Assembly (NCBI RefSeq): GCF_002019705.1
Contig: NZ_KV917377.1
Coordinates: 2,664,565-2,728,564, forward strand
Source of the DNA: Shouchella patagoniensis
GTDB taxonomy: Bacteria; Bacillota; Bacilli; Bacillales; Bacillaceae_D
Length of the DNA: 64,000 bases
Direction of reading: 5' to 3'
Positions within the stretch are counted from its first letter, which is position 1. Each line of letters opens with the position of its first letter. Both the position numbers and the translations under genes were made by a program. The notes beneath the pieces are model-generated. The model saw only the letters and a program-made list of their open reading frames with translations. It was not told the DNA's origin and ran no database searches. Of the stretch, positions 1-9,420 are shown one piece after another.

Positions 1-144
1 CCCCACACCACAACCTAAGTCTAATACCCGAAGTGGTGCATCGGCAGGGAAATATGCAAGAGAATCGATGACTGTTTTAGCAGGTTGGTGGAGCCAAGAC
101 CCTTTTAGTCGGATAATAAAGAATATATGTAGGTTTGTTTTCAT
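1..144 (-). CDS. SAM-dependent methyltransferase, N-terminal part (runs off the left edge)
   Basis: Reading the minus strand from the ATG at 144 gives 48 codons open to the window edge. The last residues read VLDLGCGVG, the glycine-rich SAM-binding motif I of class I methyltransferases, preceded by a short helical N-terminus (MKTNLHIFF...). An in-frame stop lies 18 bases upstream of the ATG, so this is the only plausible start, although no good ribosome binding site is visible. The substrate cannot be judged because the catalytic and specificity regions are outside the window. It lies downstream of the restriction gene in the same direction but is separated from it by a terminator, so it probably has its own promoter in 145-222. 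Confidence 0.6.
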   Translation of the reverse strand, partial: MKTNLHIFFIIRLKGSWLHQPAKTVIDSLAYFPADAPLRVLDLGCGVG

Positions 145-215
145 GATGGTTAATGAGCTTTAAACAGATGGTGTTTCATTAGTTCCTTTTTTGCGTTTGC
201 CATAACATTCTACTA

Positions 216-251
216 AATAAAAGTTTCGCCAAGCTGTTTGCTTAGCGAAAC
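216..251 (-). terminator. Rho-independent terminator of the restriction-modification operon
   Basis: GTTTCGC (223-229) pairs with GCGAAAC (245-251), extended inside by AAGC/GCTT across one mismatch. On the minus strand the stem is followed by CTTTTATTT. It begins 5 bases past the res stop codon. Confidence 0.75.
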
Positions 252-255
252 GATC

Positions 256-2841
256 TTATTTCCATTCATAGTGTGAAAGCAAGCTTTCGACTGTTTGATT
301 CGCTTGAATCTGATCATGAGGGATCAATAGATACTTCCACCTTTTCCCTCCGTGTTCTCGTTCATACTCACTTGCCACTTCACACCATTGGGCAGCCGCT
401 TTTGCTTTATCTATTACTAAATCGGTATGCTGTTCATCGCTGCGTTTCACTTCGCAAAGAAGCTTGTCTGAAGACGTCTCAATGATGAAATCAGGGACGT
501 AACGTTGGTTCTGACCATAACGGATATGCAACTGTTCTTTCGCGGGCTTAAACCACTTAATGACGTCATGGTCCTCTTCAAGAATAACCGTTAGCCTTCT
601 TTCACTGTCTGAATCAAAACGTTGATACGGATATAAACATTTTTGGAATCCTTCAAACAAAAGCTGTCGAATCATCATTTTTTCCTGCGGCGGTTGACGA
701 ACAGGACGAATATTCTTCTTTTCCACCGCAAAATAGAGCGGTTCAAGTAGTTGAAAACCCTTCACAACAGATGCTTGGTACGCCCCTGCTTGATTGTTTT
801 CATAATACGCATTTTTTAACTGGTCATAAATAACTTGGCTCACTTTTTCTTTGTAATGAAGTACAAGCGCTGGCACCGTTTCGTTTGGATACTGTTCTGC
901 TAACAATTGCATCATTTGCTTTACAAGGTCATGCAAAAGCGGCGCATGTTCCTCATAAGAAACTTCGGGGTAATCCGTAAGACGCTCAATAAGAACCCTC
1001 TTCGCATCGATGTCTTTGACGTCTAGAGGATGCTCAAACCGTTGTCGTTCATCTTTTAACAATAAATGGATAAACAAATCTGATGATAGTGGTTTTAGAA
1101 CCATATCGGTTGCTTGGAGCTTAAATGGTTTAAATCCCCAATCGACTTTCTCGCTAGGGGCAAAGACAATATCAGGAATGTCCATCTGTTGCTTTAGCTC
1201 CAAGACATAGTTGAGTACAGTTTGTTTTATCACCTGCTTGTCTTGGTGAACGAGTAGCCGTTCTACTTTTTGTGCCAGTTCTTCTGCATACTTGGATAAC
1301 GCTTCTGTCGTTTGAATCCCCTCAAGCTTGCGCACTTCATTTTTCGTTGCTTGAATCACTTCTTCGTGCAATTTAACTGGGGCGATGATGTTGTCTTCTG
1401 TTAATGGCCGTGCTTCAACCATCTTTTTCGACTCACTCGTTGAACTACTTCCAAGAACTAAACCTTCTTTAATGAACGACTCCGGTACATTGGCTTCATC
1501 AATAATTTCTTGGAAATGATCATGCGCAACGATTGTGAGACGATCAATCTCTTTTACACCTGTCTTTTCACCATAAGGTAACCTAAGCCCTCGACCAATC
1601 GCTTGCTCTACAAGGGTTTTTGATTTTGCGGCACGCAACGGGACAATCGTATATAAATTTGTCACATCCCAACCTTCTTTTAACATGTTAACGTGTATCA
1701 CGATTTCAACATCTGAATCCGGGCTTTCTACATGTACAAGCTTTTCAATCACTTCATCTTTTTCGAGCCCGCGTTTGCTTGAGTGAATCGTAAGAACTTT
1801 CCCTTGATAAGCACCGTTCTTCACTTCTTCCGACTCAAGAATCGTTTTGAGCAACTCTGCATGTTGCTGATCTTTAGCAATAAATAGCATAAACGGCTTA
1901 ACAACTTGAACTCCTGCCTGTTTCGCATAGACAGCAAGTTCTGTCTTCGTATTTTCATGGATAAACAAGCCATCTTCCATTTTCACTTTTTCCAATTCAG
2001 CTTCTGTATATAAACCACTCTCGAAGTTCTCTCTTGTCGCCACAACAGGCTCTTTCACATAACCATCACGCAACGCTTCATGTAATGAATATTGATAAAT
2101 GATGTTTTGAAATGGGACGGTCTTTCCGTTTGATTCTACTTGTGGCGTAGCTGTAAATTCTAAACCAATAAGGGGTTTTAGCTCATTTAATACTCTCACA
2201 CCGGCTGTAGCTCGGTAGCGGTGGGATTCATCCATCAAGAGTACTAGGTCGTTTAATGAAGCTAGATAATCGAAGTAACTCTCACCAATCCACTCATTTA
2301 AACGTTTAATCTTTGGCGACTTGCCACCACGTACTTCTGTATTGATTTTTGCGACATTAAAAATATTGATATGAAGTTCATTATCAAAGAGATTGTTATT
2401 TAAAACATCAATGCCGTCTGCATAATTTTCGCCAGTAATTACGCGAGGTTGATTGCTCTCGAGTTCGGGAATGCCTTTAAATACATACTTTTTAGTCCCA
2501 GGGGTAAAATCGGCAATTAACTTCCGATAAATGGTCAGATTTGGGGCCAACACAAAAAAATTGCGGCTTTTCCCTTCCGTGTACAAATAAGCGATAAAAG
2601 CGCCCATTAGCCTTGTTTTGCCGACACCTGTTGCCAAAGCAAAACAAAGAGATAAAAAGTCCCGTTCAAACGCTTCAACAGAAGGAAACTGTTTTTGCAG
2701 TTTGCGCAAGTCTTCCATCACCGCTTGTTCGTCTTTTTTTTCCCATTCTACGAGTTTCGCCACCTTATCTAAGCAGGTTAATGACTCCACTTGTGGTTTT
2801 CGCAAACTCATTCTTGCAGCTAGTTGTTTCACTCGATCCAC
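256..2841 (-). CDS. res: Type III restriction enzyme, Res subunit (helicase-nuclease)
   Basis: Res subunit of a Type III restriction-modification system: with Mod it tracks or slides on DNA using ATP and cuts near pairs of unmethylated, inversely oriented sites. An SF2 ATPase core is visible: Walker A ATGVGKT near residue 72, a DESH box (LLMDESHRYRA) near 205, and a helicase C-terminal half with VNMLKEGWDV and QAIGRGLR. Near the C-terminus VPDFIIE followed by LLCEVKR fits the PD-(D/E)XK endonuclease domain. About 861 residues, normal for the family. The GTG at 2841 is chosen because GGAGG lies 7 bases before it; a TTG at 2865 is also open but has no binding site. It follows mod by 20 bases, so the two are co-transcribed. 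The reading frame is intact. Confidence 0.93.
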   Translation of the reverse strand: MDRVKQLAARMSLRKPQVESLTCLDKVAKLVEWEKKDEQAVMEDLRKLQKQFPSVEAFERDFLSLCFALATGVGKTRLMGAFIAYLYTEGKSRNFFVLAPNLTIYRKLIADFTPGTKKYVFKGIPELESNQPRVITGENYADGIDVLNNNLFDNELHINIFNVAKINTEVRGGKSPKIKRLNEWIGESYFDYLASLNDLVLLMDESHRYRATAGVRVLNELKPLIGLEFTATPQVESNGKTVPFQNIIYQYSLHEALRDGYVKEPVVATRENFESGLYTEAELEKVKMEDGLFIHENTKTELAVYAKQAGVQVVKPFMLFIAKDQQHAELLKTILESEEVKNGAYQGKVLTIHSSKRGLEKDEVIEKLVHVESPDSDVEIVIHVNMLKEGWDVTNLYTIVPLRAAKSKTLVEQAIGRGLRLPYGEKTGVKEIDRLTIVAHDHFQEIIDEANVPESFIKEGLVLGSSSTSESKKMVEARPLTEDNIIAPVKLHEEVIQATKNEVRKLEGIQTTEALSKYAEELAQKVERLLVHQDKQVIKQTVLNYVLELKQQMDIPDIVFAPSEKVDWGFKPFKLQATDMVLKPLSSDLFIHLLLKDERQRFEHPLDVKDIDAKRVLIERLTDYPEVSYEEHAPLLHDLVKQMMQLLAEQYPNETVPALVLHYKEKVSQVIYDQLKNAYYENNQAGAYQASVVKGFQLLEPLYFAVEKKNIRPVRQPPQEKMMIRQLLFEGFQKCLYPYQRFDSDSERRLTVILEEDHDVIKWFKPAKEQLHIRYGQNQRYVPDFIIETSSDKLLCEVKRSDEQHTDLVIDKAKAAAQWCEVASEYEREHGGKRWKYLLIPHDQIQANQTVESLLSHYEWK

Positions 2842-2861
2842 CTGTGCACCTCCTTCTCTGC

Positions 2862-4409
2862 TCAATCTTTACTCTCTTTGTCCTCGTCGTTAAACTCATA
2901 TAGATCAACGAACGAATTAGGAATCTTTTCAATTGTCATTTGATCTCCTAACGGACTTGAAAGGGAATATGCTTTACAACAAACTAACAGTGATTCGTCT
3001 TCTCCTAACTCTCTTTTAATGAGCTCGGCAATTTGATCGTTAAAAAGGGACGGATAAACAAAGATATAATCCCGCTCCGTGGATCGACCTGTTTTCCAAA
3101 ACGGTTGGGAACCGCCGTTATATTCAAATCCTTTTAATTTACATACGGCTTGGGCAATCATTTCGTCAGTATATTTAGGATTCAAACGCAAAAATCCATA
3201 TTCATCTTTTTTAAGTAAACTTGGAGCCAGCTTGTAAAAACCAAATCCCCCTCCATACTTCCAATCGGTTTGACTGGTCACACCATACGGGTCTTCACCA
3301 TCAATCACTTTTTTCATACGTGGGACAATATGGGTAGAGCACTGCTCGCCCATCTCAACCATAATCCATCTCCGCTTCATTTTATGGGCGACTGCCCCTG
3401 TAGTCCCTGACCCTGCAAATGAATCAAGCACAATGTCCCCTTCATTTGTTGCCAGCGACAGAATCTTATGAATGAGTCTCTCTGGTTTAGGCGTCGAAAA
3501 CACATCATCCGGATTAAAGCGTTTCGCTTCTTCTTTTGCTTCATGATTGTGACCCACTTCATCAAAGCGCCAAACGGTTTTAGACGGAATGCCTTGCTGC
3601 TTTAATTCGTTTAGAAACGTTTTTCTTGATGGAATCGATTGACCATCTTTTCCAAACCAAATTTCATCCTGCTCATCAAGTCGTTTTAATGTATCAGGTG
3701 AAAAGCGCGGAAATGTTCCTGCCGGCGGTGACCAAACGACACCATTCTTGAACGTGTATTGGAACCCTCCTTCAATAACTCGTCCGCTTTTTGCGTGGAG
3801 CGGTGTTGCTTTCCAAAGTCCTTTATGATGCCCATCAGGGTTTTTATAAGCTTTATTCATGTCGTCTGTTCTTGGAAGTTTGTTCGGAAACCACATCTCT
3901 TTGTTTTTGGCATATACCAAAAGATGATCGTGATTGTCAGAAAACCATTTTGCATCATTGGCTAATGTATATTTCTTTTCCCAAACAACATTGGCGATAA
4001 AATTATGACGTCCAAAAATCTCATCACAAAGCACTTTTAAATAATGCACTTCATCATCGTCGATCGATATCCATAAAGATCCATCTTCAGCCATTAACTT
4101 CTTAATTAATTCCAAGCGCTGTTTCATAAGGGATAACCAGATTGAATGTTCTAACCCATCATCATAATGAGTAAATGCATTACCTGTATTGTAAGGGGGG
4201 TCAATGACAACACATTTCACTTGATCGCGATAATCTTGTTCAAGCGCTTTTAACGCGAGCAAGTTGTCTCCATAAATGAGTTGATTGTCAAACACACCAG
4301 TGCCATCACCATCTTGGCGATACGACAGTTCTTCTTGCTTAAGCAACAACCTCGGTTCCAATCTTTGCTTCTTTGCTTTTCCATACCATGTTAATTCTAA
4401 ACGATTCAT
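2862..4409 (-). CDS. mod: Type III DNA methyltransferase, Mod subunit
   Basis: Adenine-N6 DNA methyltransferase that recognises the target sequence and protects host DNA; it also gives Res its specificity. Motif IV DPPYNTG is near residue 70 and the SAM-binding motif I DSFAGSGTTG near 330. This order (IV before I) is the beta class typical of Type III Mod. The stretch between them carries the target recognition domain, so the recognition site cannot be predicted. Start chosen at the ATG at 4409, which is preceded by GAGGGTG; the open frame reaches 4448 but the upstream ATGs lack a binding site. Upstream lie three copies of a 10-bp motif that may be an operator. Both genes look intact, so the system is probably active or phase-independent (no simple-sequence tract seen in the coding region). 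Confidence 0.93.
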   Translation of the reverse strand: MNRLELTWYGKAKKQRLEPRLLLKQEELSYRQDGDGTGVFDNQLIYGDNLLALKALEQDYRDQVKCVVIDPPYNTGNAFTHYDDGLEHSIWLSLMKQRLELIKKLMAEDGSLWISIDDDEVHYLKVLCDEIFGRHNFIANVVWEKKYTLANDAKWFSDNHDHLLVYAKNKEMWFPNKLPRTDDMNKAYKNPDGHHKGLWKATPLHAKSGRVIEGGFQYTFKNGVVWSPPAGTFPRFSPDTLKRLDEQDEIWFGKDGQSIPSRKTFLNELKQQGIPSKTVWRFDEVGHNHEAKEEAKRFNPDDVFSTPKPERLIHKILSLATNEGDIVLDSFAGSGTTGAVAHKMKRRWIMVEMGEQCSTHIVPRMKKVIDGEDPYGVTSQTDWKYGGGFGFYKLAPSLLKKDEYGFLRLNPKYTDEMIAQAVCKLKGFEYNGGSQPFWKTGRSTERDYIFVYPSLFNDQIAELIKRELGEDESLLVCCKAYSLSSPLGDQMTIEKIPNSFVDLYEFNDEDKESKD

Positions 4410-4440
4410 CAGAACACCCTCTATATTCATTCGCAACAAA

Positions 4441-4475
4441 ATACTCATTAACGAAACTTCTTCATTAATGAGTAT
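4441..4475. promoter_or_regulatory. Inverted repeat upstream of mod, candidate operator
   Basis: ATACTCATTAA (4441-4451) and TTAATGAGTAT (4465-4475) form a perfect 11-bp inverted repeat with a 13-base spacer, 32 bases upstream of the mod start. A third copy of the arm, ATACTCATTA, lies at 4557-4566. No controller gene is adjacent. It could be a regulator site or simply a leader hairpin. Confidence 0.45.
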
Positions 4476-4640
4476 ACTACCTTACTTATACGAGATGTGA
4501 AAGCGGGAAAAACTTGTATTGTTGGGGGCCGCTACAATTTCAGCGACATCCAACTTATACTCATTACTTACCTTTTAAAAACCTATAATCCCTAAAAGAT
4601 TGCAATTTATAAAAAGCAGTGTAATCCATTTGTTCCATAA

Positions 4641-5972
4641 TCACTCTAGACCATTAATAAAACGAACAATTGAGTCTACTAATCCGTCTGCAAGTGGTAG
4701 ATTCGGGTTGCCATACGTCTCAAAATTTTCCTCTCGATCCTCTGGCGCCTCTTTTAACACGTGGTTCATGCCTTCAATTAACTGAAGCTCTGCCAGAGAA
4801 TTTGCACTCGTTAATCGCTCTGCATCTTCCTCTTTTACTTGTAGATCTGTTGTACCATTCATAACAAGGATAGGCATCTCTACTTTGGCAACTTCTTCAC
4901 TCGGATCATACGCAAACAAGGACGTTAAAAATGGTTGATTGGTTGGTTGGAACAATCCTACAAGTTCATCGCTCATCTCCTCAACGATCTCGCCATTTTT
5001 TATTTGTTCCAACAACCTTTCCATTTCCTGCAGAAGGTCTTCCGATACTTGAGGATCAGAACCCAACTGTTCTAGCATCATTTCATCAAGTGGCCTGCCA
5101 GGTCCAGCTAGTAAAACCAGTGCATCAACTTGCTGTTGTGTACTCGCAATTGTTCCAATTAATGCCCCTTCACTATGGCCGACCATCACAACTTCTTCAA
5201 AGTCGTCATGACCTTGTGCGTATGCTAACCATGCGGCAGCATCTCCAATAAAATCTTCTAAAACCAATTCATTTGGTTCTGTAGCGAGAGAACGATTATC
5301 TCCGAGATTTCGCTTATCATAGCGGATGCTCGCGATTCCGTTCTCCGCCAACGCTTCTGCTAGCATCTTCAAACTATTATTTTTCCCAGCCAACATCATA
5401 CTGTTTCCATCTTTATCCGTTGGTCCAGAACCTGCGTGAATTAACGCAACTGGATATGGACCATCACTTTTTGGTCTTTCTATGACGCCTTTCATTGAGC
5501 CTCCAGCAACATCAATCGTAGCTGTCTCTAAATCTTCGTTTACATTCTCTTCGTCATCTTCTATGCTACCTCGGCTCAAGGAGAAATCAAAAGGCTGATT
5601 TGATTCTGTGTACGTCCCTGTGATGTCATCATCACCATTAAATCCTCCATCAAACGTTGATGTTTTTCCGTTGATTTGCGTTTCGATGTAGACATTATCC
5701 TCTGTTACTTCAATCAAATCCAAAGGATGCTCATGTAGGTTCTGCATCGGAATGTTTAAATGTCCTTCACCGTCATGAAAAACCATCTCGATTGGCAACT
5801 TGGTTCCCTGGAGATCAATATCACCGACCCAACTCCCTAACAAGGGTTCCATTTCAGCTTCCCCCTGTCCACTTTGCTCATCTGGTTCATCAGTGTCCTC
5901 ACCATTCCCCGCACATGCCCCCAACAACACAAGCCCAAACAAACTGACGCTCATTGCTACCTCTTTTAACAT
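4641..5972 (-). CDS. Lipoprotein with alpha/beta hydrolase domain
   Basis: Predicted membrane-anchored, extracytoplasmic serine hydrolase. The N-terminus is a lipoprotein signal ending in LLGAC, followed by an acid-rich linker (GNGEDTDEPDEQ). Residues about 40-140 form a beta-rich domain of unknown role. The hydrolase fold occupies the rest: GHSEGA is the nucleophile elbow, HAGSGPTD resembles the oxyanion-loop region, and late Asp (NGTTDLQ) and His (EGMNHV) complete a plausible triad. The substrate is unknown (ester or peptide). Two starts are possible: the ATG at 5972, which supplies the basic K3 usual in signal peptides, or the ATG at 5954, which has the better binding site (AAAGAGG). It stands alone, with a gap on both sides. 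Confidence 0.8.
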   Translation of the reverse strand: MLKEVAMSVSLFGLVLLGACAGNGEDTDEPDEQSGQGEAEMEPLLGSWVGDIDLQGTKLPIEMVFHDGEGHLNIPMQNLHEHPLDLIEVTEDNVYIETQINGKTSTFDGGFNGDDDITGTYTESNQPFDFSLSRGSIEDDEENVNEDLETATIDVAGGSMKGVIERPKSDGPYPVALIHAGSGPTDKDGNSMMLAGKNNSLKMLAEALAENGIASIRYDKRNLGDNRSLATEPNELVLEDFIGDAAAWLAYAQGHDDFEEVVMVGHSEGALIGTIASTQQQVDALVLLAGPGRPLDEMMLEQLGSDPQVSEDLLQEMERLLEQIKNGEIVEEMSDELVGLFQPTNQPFLTSLFAYDPSEEVAKVEMPILVMNGTTDLQVKEEDAERLTSANSLAELQLIEGMNHVLKEAPEDREENFETYGNPNLPLADGLVDSIVRFINGLE

Positions 5973-6106
5973 TACGAAAAAGACCCCCCTTTTTTCTTAT
6001 CCATTTTCTACGGATGATAAAAAGCGGGGTTTCAGAATCTTTCGTTTTTCTTATATAGTTGTCATGCCTCTTTCTTTTTCTGGTTGAACCCCTTCTTACA
6101 TCGTCT

Positions 6107-6640
6107 TCACGGCCGTGCATCCCATGGTGTTAACGTTCCAATTAGGTGGCGTGATATAGGGTTAGCAATTGCTTCGATTGTCCCCCTGGAAATTTCCTCA
6201 TGGGTTAACCACCTTGAGCGTGATTCTTCAACAATAAAGCCTAAAAATACTTCCTGATATATACAGGATCCGTTCGTTTTTTCCTTCTTCTCAATTGCTT
6301 CTTTGCTACTGCTGCTCCCTTTCACATGCACAAGGCGCCACTTTTTTGCTTGACGGCGATTTACTTCATCCATAATTGTTTGCACCGCATGAGGCGCTGT
6401 TCCATGAACCCAGACCAACACAAGATCAACTTCTCCGTTTTCCGCTAGCGCCTCCATTATCGCTTTTCTCACATCTTCGGTATTTTTATAATCAAGCTCA
6501 TAAAACGTAAATGGTTGGCGAATCGACTGTGCTTTCTTTTCGTTACGTGCATAAACAACGAGGTTCTTACACTGTCCCCCCAACCAAGACACCGCCACTG
6601 AAAGCATACCAGTCCCGCCAAATACAAGCACATGGTTCAA
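6107..6640 (-). CDS. NAD(P)-binding short-chain dehydrogenase-like protein
   Basis: Small Rossmann-fold protein of about 177 residues. It begins with NHVLVFGGTGMLS, a nucleotide-binding GGTG motif, and continues with an R(N)-type second strand (VVYARN), as in NADP-preferring short-chain dehydrogenases. The usual YxxxK catalytic pair is not obvious, so it may bind nucleotide without being a classical oxidoreductase. The TTG at 6640 is the likely start, since AAAGGAGAG lies before it right after the stop codon of the neighbouring small membrane gene; an open frame extends to 6715 but overlaps that gene. The two genes are adjacent and in the same direction, so they form a two-gene operon. The function is unknown. 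Confidence 0.6.
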   Translation of the reverse strand: MNHVLVFGGTGMLSVAVSWLGGQCKNLVVYARNEKKAQSIRQPFTFYELDYKNTEDVRKAIMEALAENGEVDLVLVWVHGTAPHAVQTIMDEVNRRQAKKWRLVHVKGSSSSKEAIEKKEKTNGSCIYQEVFLGFIVEESRSRWLTHEEISRGTIEAIANPISRHLIGTLTPWDARP

Positions 6641-6659
6641 CGAATCCCACTCTCCTTTT

Positions 6660-6917
6660 TTATTTCTTAACTCCACTTCTTTTGCTGTCCCCTTTAATCG
6701 CAAACACCCCCGCAAATAAAGCGTTTAAGAATTGGATAGCAAATGCATATCCTTTTACAGCTGGATCACCCCCAAAATAGAAGTAGAGGGTGCACCCTCC
6801 TAGCAAACAAAAACCAACTGCAATGACATTTGATTTGATCGTATGCCTTAAACGAATAGCTGCAATAAAAGCGGTGACGCCTACAACCCCAACAGCTGTC
6901 AGTATGACAAAAGCCAT
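6660..6917 (-). CDS. Small membrane protein, 85 residues
   Basis: Three hydrophobic segments (roughly residues 2-20, 30-48 and 56-75) predict a small polytopic membrane protein ending in a basic tail (KGDSKRSGVKK). The ATG at 6917 has a fair binding site (AAAGGTGA). It sits just upstream of the dehydrogenase-like gene and is probably co-transcribed with it. I do not recognise the family. Confidence 0.6.
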   Translation of the reverse strand: MAFVILTAVGVVGVTAFIAAIRLRHTIKSNVIAVGFCLLGGCTLYFYFGGDPAVKGYAFAIQFLNALFAGVFAIKGDSKRSGVKK

Positions 6918-7334
6918 TCTATCTTCACCTTTCTTGTTTTGATCAGTCCATTTAAAATAATGTTGTTCCTCTAGGATAATGGGAATATTGATTTTCTGCG
7001 GTCATACGGTTCCACTTCCAAAAAGCGCCCTTGAGAAAGGACCTATCTCTCAAGAAAGAGTTCAAAGCTCAAATGTATTGGTTCATAATAACTAAGATAC
7101 GTTCGTGACCTTTTTGAATAAGTGTTGAAAGATGGCGATAAATCATCAAATTACGGAAGTACAAATACTGACCGACCCACTCCGCACCGTCTATGACAGG
7201 TTAACTGCATATAAGCGAGGTGATATCTCGACTGTATCAAAATGATAAACGCCTAGCACCATAGTTGTATTGCCCATTTCAACCTGTATCTAGCATATCA
7301 AACGAAAACGGTTTACGACCATCTTCTTCCAATT
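6918..7334. other. Intergenic region, no gene seen
   Basis: About 415 bases between the small membrane protein gene and the yeiH terminator. No open frame with a ribosome binding site, no RNA fold and no repeat that I can support. Part of it must hold the promoter for the minus-strand pair ending at 6107. Confidence 0.4.
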
Positions 7335-7361
7335 TAAAAAAGCTTCCGCATATGCGAAAGC
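7335..7361 (-). terminator. Rho-independent terminator after the yeiH-type gene
   Basis: On the minus strand GCTTTCGCAT/ATGCGGAAGC forms a stem with one G-T type pair and is followed by six Ts. It begins 18 bases beyond the stop codon of the transporter gene. Confidence 0.8.
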
Positions 7362-7378
7362 CTCGTGTGTAATAAACG

Positions 7379-8386
7379 TTATCCAAGTTTTAATATAAAA
7401 ATCAAACCATAACCAAGCAACGCTACTAACAATGATCCAAGTAAAACGGCATAAAAAAGGCTTTTCCCCGACTTTTTAAAGATCGATAGAGTAGCATTTA
7501 GTCCAAGTCCAGCCATGGCCATACCGAGTAAGATATAGGAGAGAGATACTAAGACATCAACAAGTGTATCTGGTAAGAAAGATGCCGTGTTAACAAGAGC
7601 CATAGCCAAAAAGCCAAAAATAAACCATGGGATTGGCAGCCGTTTGATTGAAAATCCTATTGACTCCTGTTTTGCTGTGTATACGCCAATTAGAAGTGCC
7701 ACAGGGACAAGCAAAGCCACCCGTGTTAACTTGACAATGATTGCCATATCCTCTGCCTCTTCCCCCCCGGCTTGCGACGCCGCAACAGCGTGTGCAATTT
7801 CATGCAACGTACCACCAGTTAAGAAACCATATTGCTCTGAACTTATTGGCAGGAGAGGCTGCAGGAACGTATACGCAATCGTAAACAATGTTCCCATTAC
7901 AGCTATAACAGCCACACTTAATGCCACTTGGTTTTCTCTCGCCCTCATTAGCGGTGCAAGCGCAACAATGGCAGCTGCCCCGCAAATGGCTGTCCCACAC
8001 GCAGCGAGTAAACTAACCGTCCGATCAACTTTTAATAAACGTGCTAATCCATACACAAGACCTAGGGCAGCTACAAGCAACATACCTGCATAAAAAAAAG
8101 CACCTGCTCCTGCCCCGTGTAAATCTCCTAAATGAAGACGTAGCCCTAATAAAATAATACCCGCTCTTAATAATTTTTTGCTCGAAAACTCAATTCCACT
8201 TCGGTATTCTTGCTTTACTCTAACAAAATGGTTGATACCCATCCCTATTAAAATGGCCAGCGCAAGTGGACCAACAACTTTGAGAAATGGTAGCTTTGCA
8301 AGCAGGGCAGCTGCTATGGCAACGGCAAATGCCATTAGCAAACCGATTAAAAAAGATCTGTTTAATGTCTTGGTGTTTCCCTGCAT
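7379..8386 (-). CDS. YeiH-family putative sulfate exporter (UPF0324)
   Basis: Integral membrane protein of 335 residues with about ten hydrophobic helices, matching the YeiH family by its length and by signature stretches such as LLRAGIILLGLRL, AACGTAICGAAAI and GTLHEIAHAVAA. Family members are annotated as putative sulfate exporters, but the substrate is not firmly established. The start at 8386 has a strong binding site (AGGAGG). A LysR-type gene is transcribed divergently 107 bases away, the same pairing known for E. coli yeiH/yeiE, so the regulator probably controls this gene. A terminator follows. Confidence 0.88.
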   Translation of the reverse strand: MQGNTKTLNRSFLIGLLMAFAVAIAAALLAKLPFLKVVGPLALAILIGMGINHFVRVKQEYRSGIEFSSKKLLRAGIILLGLRLHLGDLHGAGAGAFFYAGMLLVAALGLVYGLARLLKVDRTVSLLAACGTAICGAAAIVALAPLMRARENQVALSVAVIAVMGTLFTIAYTFLQPLLPISSEQYGFLTGGTLHEIAHAVAASQAGGEEAEDMAIIVKLTRVALLVPVALLIGVYTAKQESIGFSIKRLPIPWFIFGFLAMALVNTASFLPDTLVDVLVSLSYILLGMAMAGLGLNATLSIFKKSGKSLFYAVLLGSLLVALLGYGLIFILKLG

Positions 8387-8493
8387 CTTCGTTCCTCCTG
8401 TTCCACTCCTAAGGATACGGTGCCTATTTTTATTTGTGAAATAAATATATATAATAATATCTATACAAAATAGTAATGGATGAGGTGTAGTCG

Positions 8494-9378
8494 ATGCATA
8501 TGGACGAACTTGAAACCTTTGTCATTCTAGCACAAGAACAGAACTTCACACGAACCGCAGCCAAACGGTCCCTATCACAGCCCACTGTTAGCGTTCATAT
8601 TAAAAATTTGGAACACGAATTCGCAACGTCTCTCATCAAGAGAACAACCAAGCACGTTAGTTTAACTCCAGAAGGTGAGCTCTTTTACAGCCAAGCCTTA
8701 CAGATCCGTGCCCTTTATAAAAATTTGCATGAGACCTTCTACGAGAAAAAACAACAAGCCTCTGGACTTATTCGAATTGGCGCAAGTTTTACGATTGGCG
8801 AATACCTTTTACCTAAAATTGTCGCTGCTCTTCACACGGCGCATGAACGGTTAGATTTCCACATTACGATCGGCAATACGGACGAAATCATTGACGCCGT
8901 CCGTCACTTAGACGTCGATATTGGGTTGATTGAAGGACAGAACGAGTCAAAGGATGTTCGCATCACAAATTTCCAACAAGATCGTCTCGTCATTGTGCGC
9001 TCTCCAAAATTCGAGCCAAGCGTTCATTCATTAAAAGACTTGCACAATCAAGTATGGATTATACGCGAAGAAGGATCTGGTACGAGGCAATCGTTTGATC
9101 ACCTCATAGAAGCCCACCACATCCAAGTTGCATCAACCTTCGTCTTTAGCTCCACCCAAGGAATAAAAGGTAGCGTCCAAAACGGTATGGGTCTCGCTCT
9201 TCTATCAGAAGCGACAATAGAAGAAGAAGTAAAACACGGCACCTTAGAAATTGTCATGGATGACACCCTCAATGAAAAACGCGCTTTCTCCTATGTGCTC
9301 ACAAAGGGAACAAAACCAGGGCGCAACATTCAACTCTTAATCGATCAATTAAACGCGCAGGAGAAACGGATTAATTAA
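8494..9378 (+). CDS. LysR-family regulator, CysL/YeiE-like
   Basis: Transcription regulator of 294 residues. The N-terminal winged helix-turn-helix covers about residues 4-63 (FTRTAAKRSLSQPTVSVHIK), and the rest is a two-lobe effector domain (IRIGASFTIGEYLLPKI...). It is divergent from the YeiH-type transporter. In that arrangement family members (E. coli YeiE, B. subtilis CysL) respond to sulfur or reduced-sulfur signals; that role here is inferred from context only. The start at 8494 is supported by GAGGTG six bases upstream. The binding site should lie in the A+T-rich 107-bp divergent region, but I cannot pick a single convincing T-N11-A site. Confidence 0.85.
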   Translation: MHMDELETFVILAQEQNFTRTAAKRSLSQPTVSVHIKNLEHEFATSLIKRTTKHVSLTPEGELFYSQALQIRALYKNLHETFYEKKQQASGLIRIGASFTIGEYLLPKIVAALHTAHERLDFHITIGNTDEIIDAVRHLDVDIGLIEGQNESKDVRITNFQQDRLVIVRSPKFEPSVHSLKDLHNQVWIIREEGSGTRQSFDHLIEAHHIQVASTFVFSSTQGIKGSVQNGMGLALLSEATIEEEVKHGTLEIVMDDTLNEKRAFSYVLTKGTKPGRNIQLLIDQLNAQEKRIN

Positions 9379-9420
9379 TTGAGTTTCCCCCACCTCGACC
9401 CTGACCCCTTTCTTCTAACT

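Noticed and set aside
2-163. Plus-strand partial coding frame at the left edge
   Set aside because: It is open for 53 codons but resembles nothing, while the opposite strand gives a clear SAM-binding motif.
2862-4409. Phase-variable Type III mod gene
   Set aside because: No simple-sequence repeat tract is present in the coding or upstream sequence.
7304-7318. CcpA cre site upstream of the yeiH terminator region
   Set aside because: Only about 11 of 14 consensus positions fit, and it lies downstream, not upstream, of the nearest gene.
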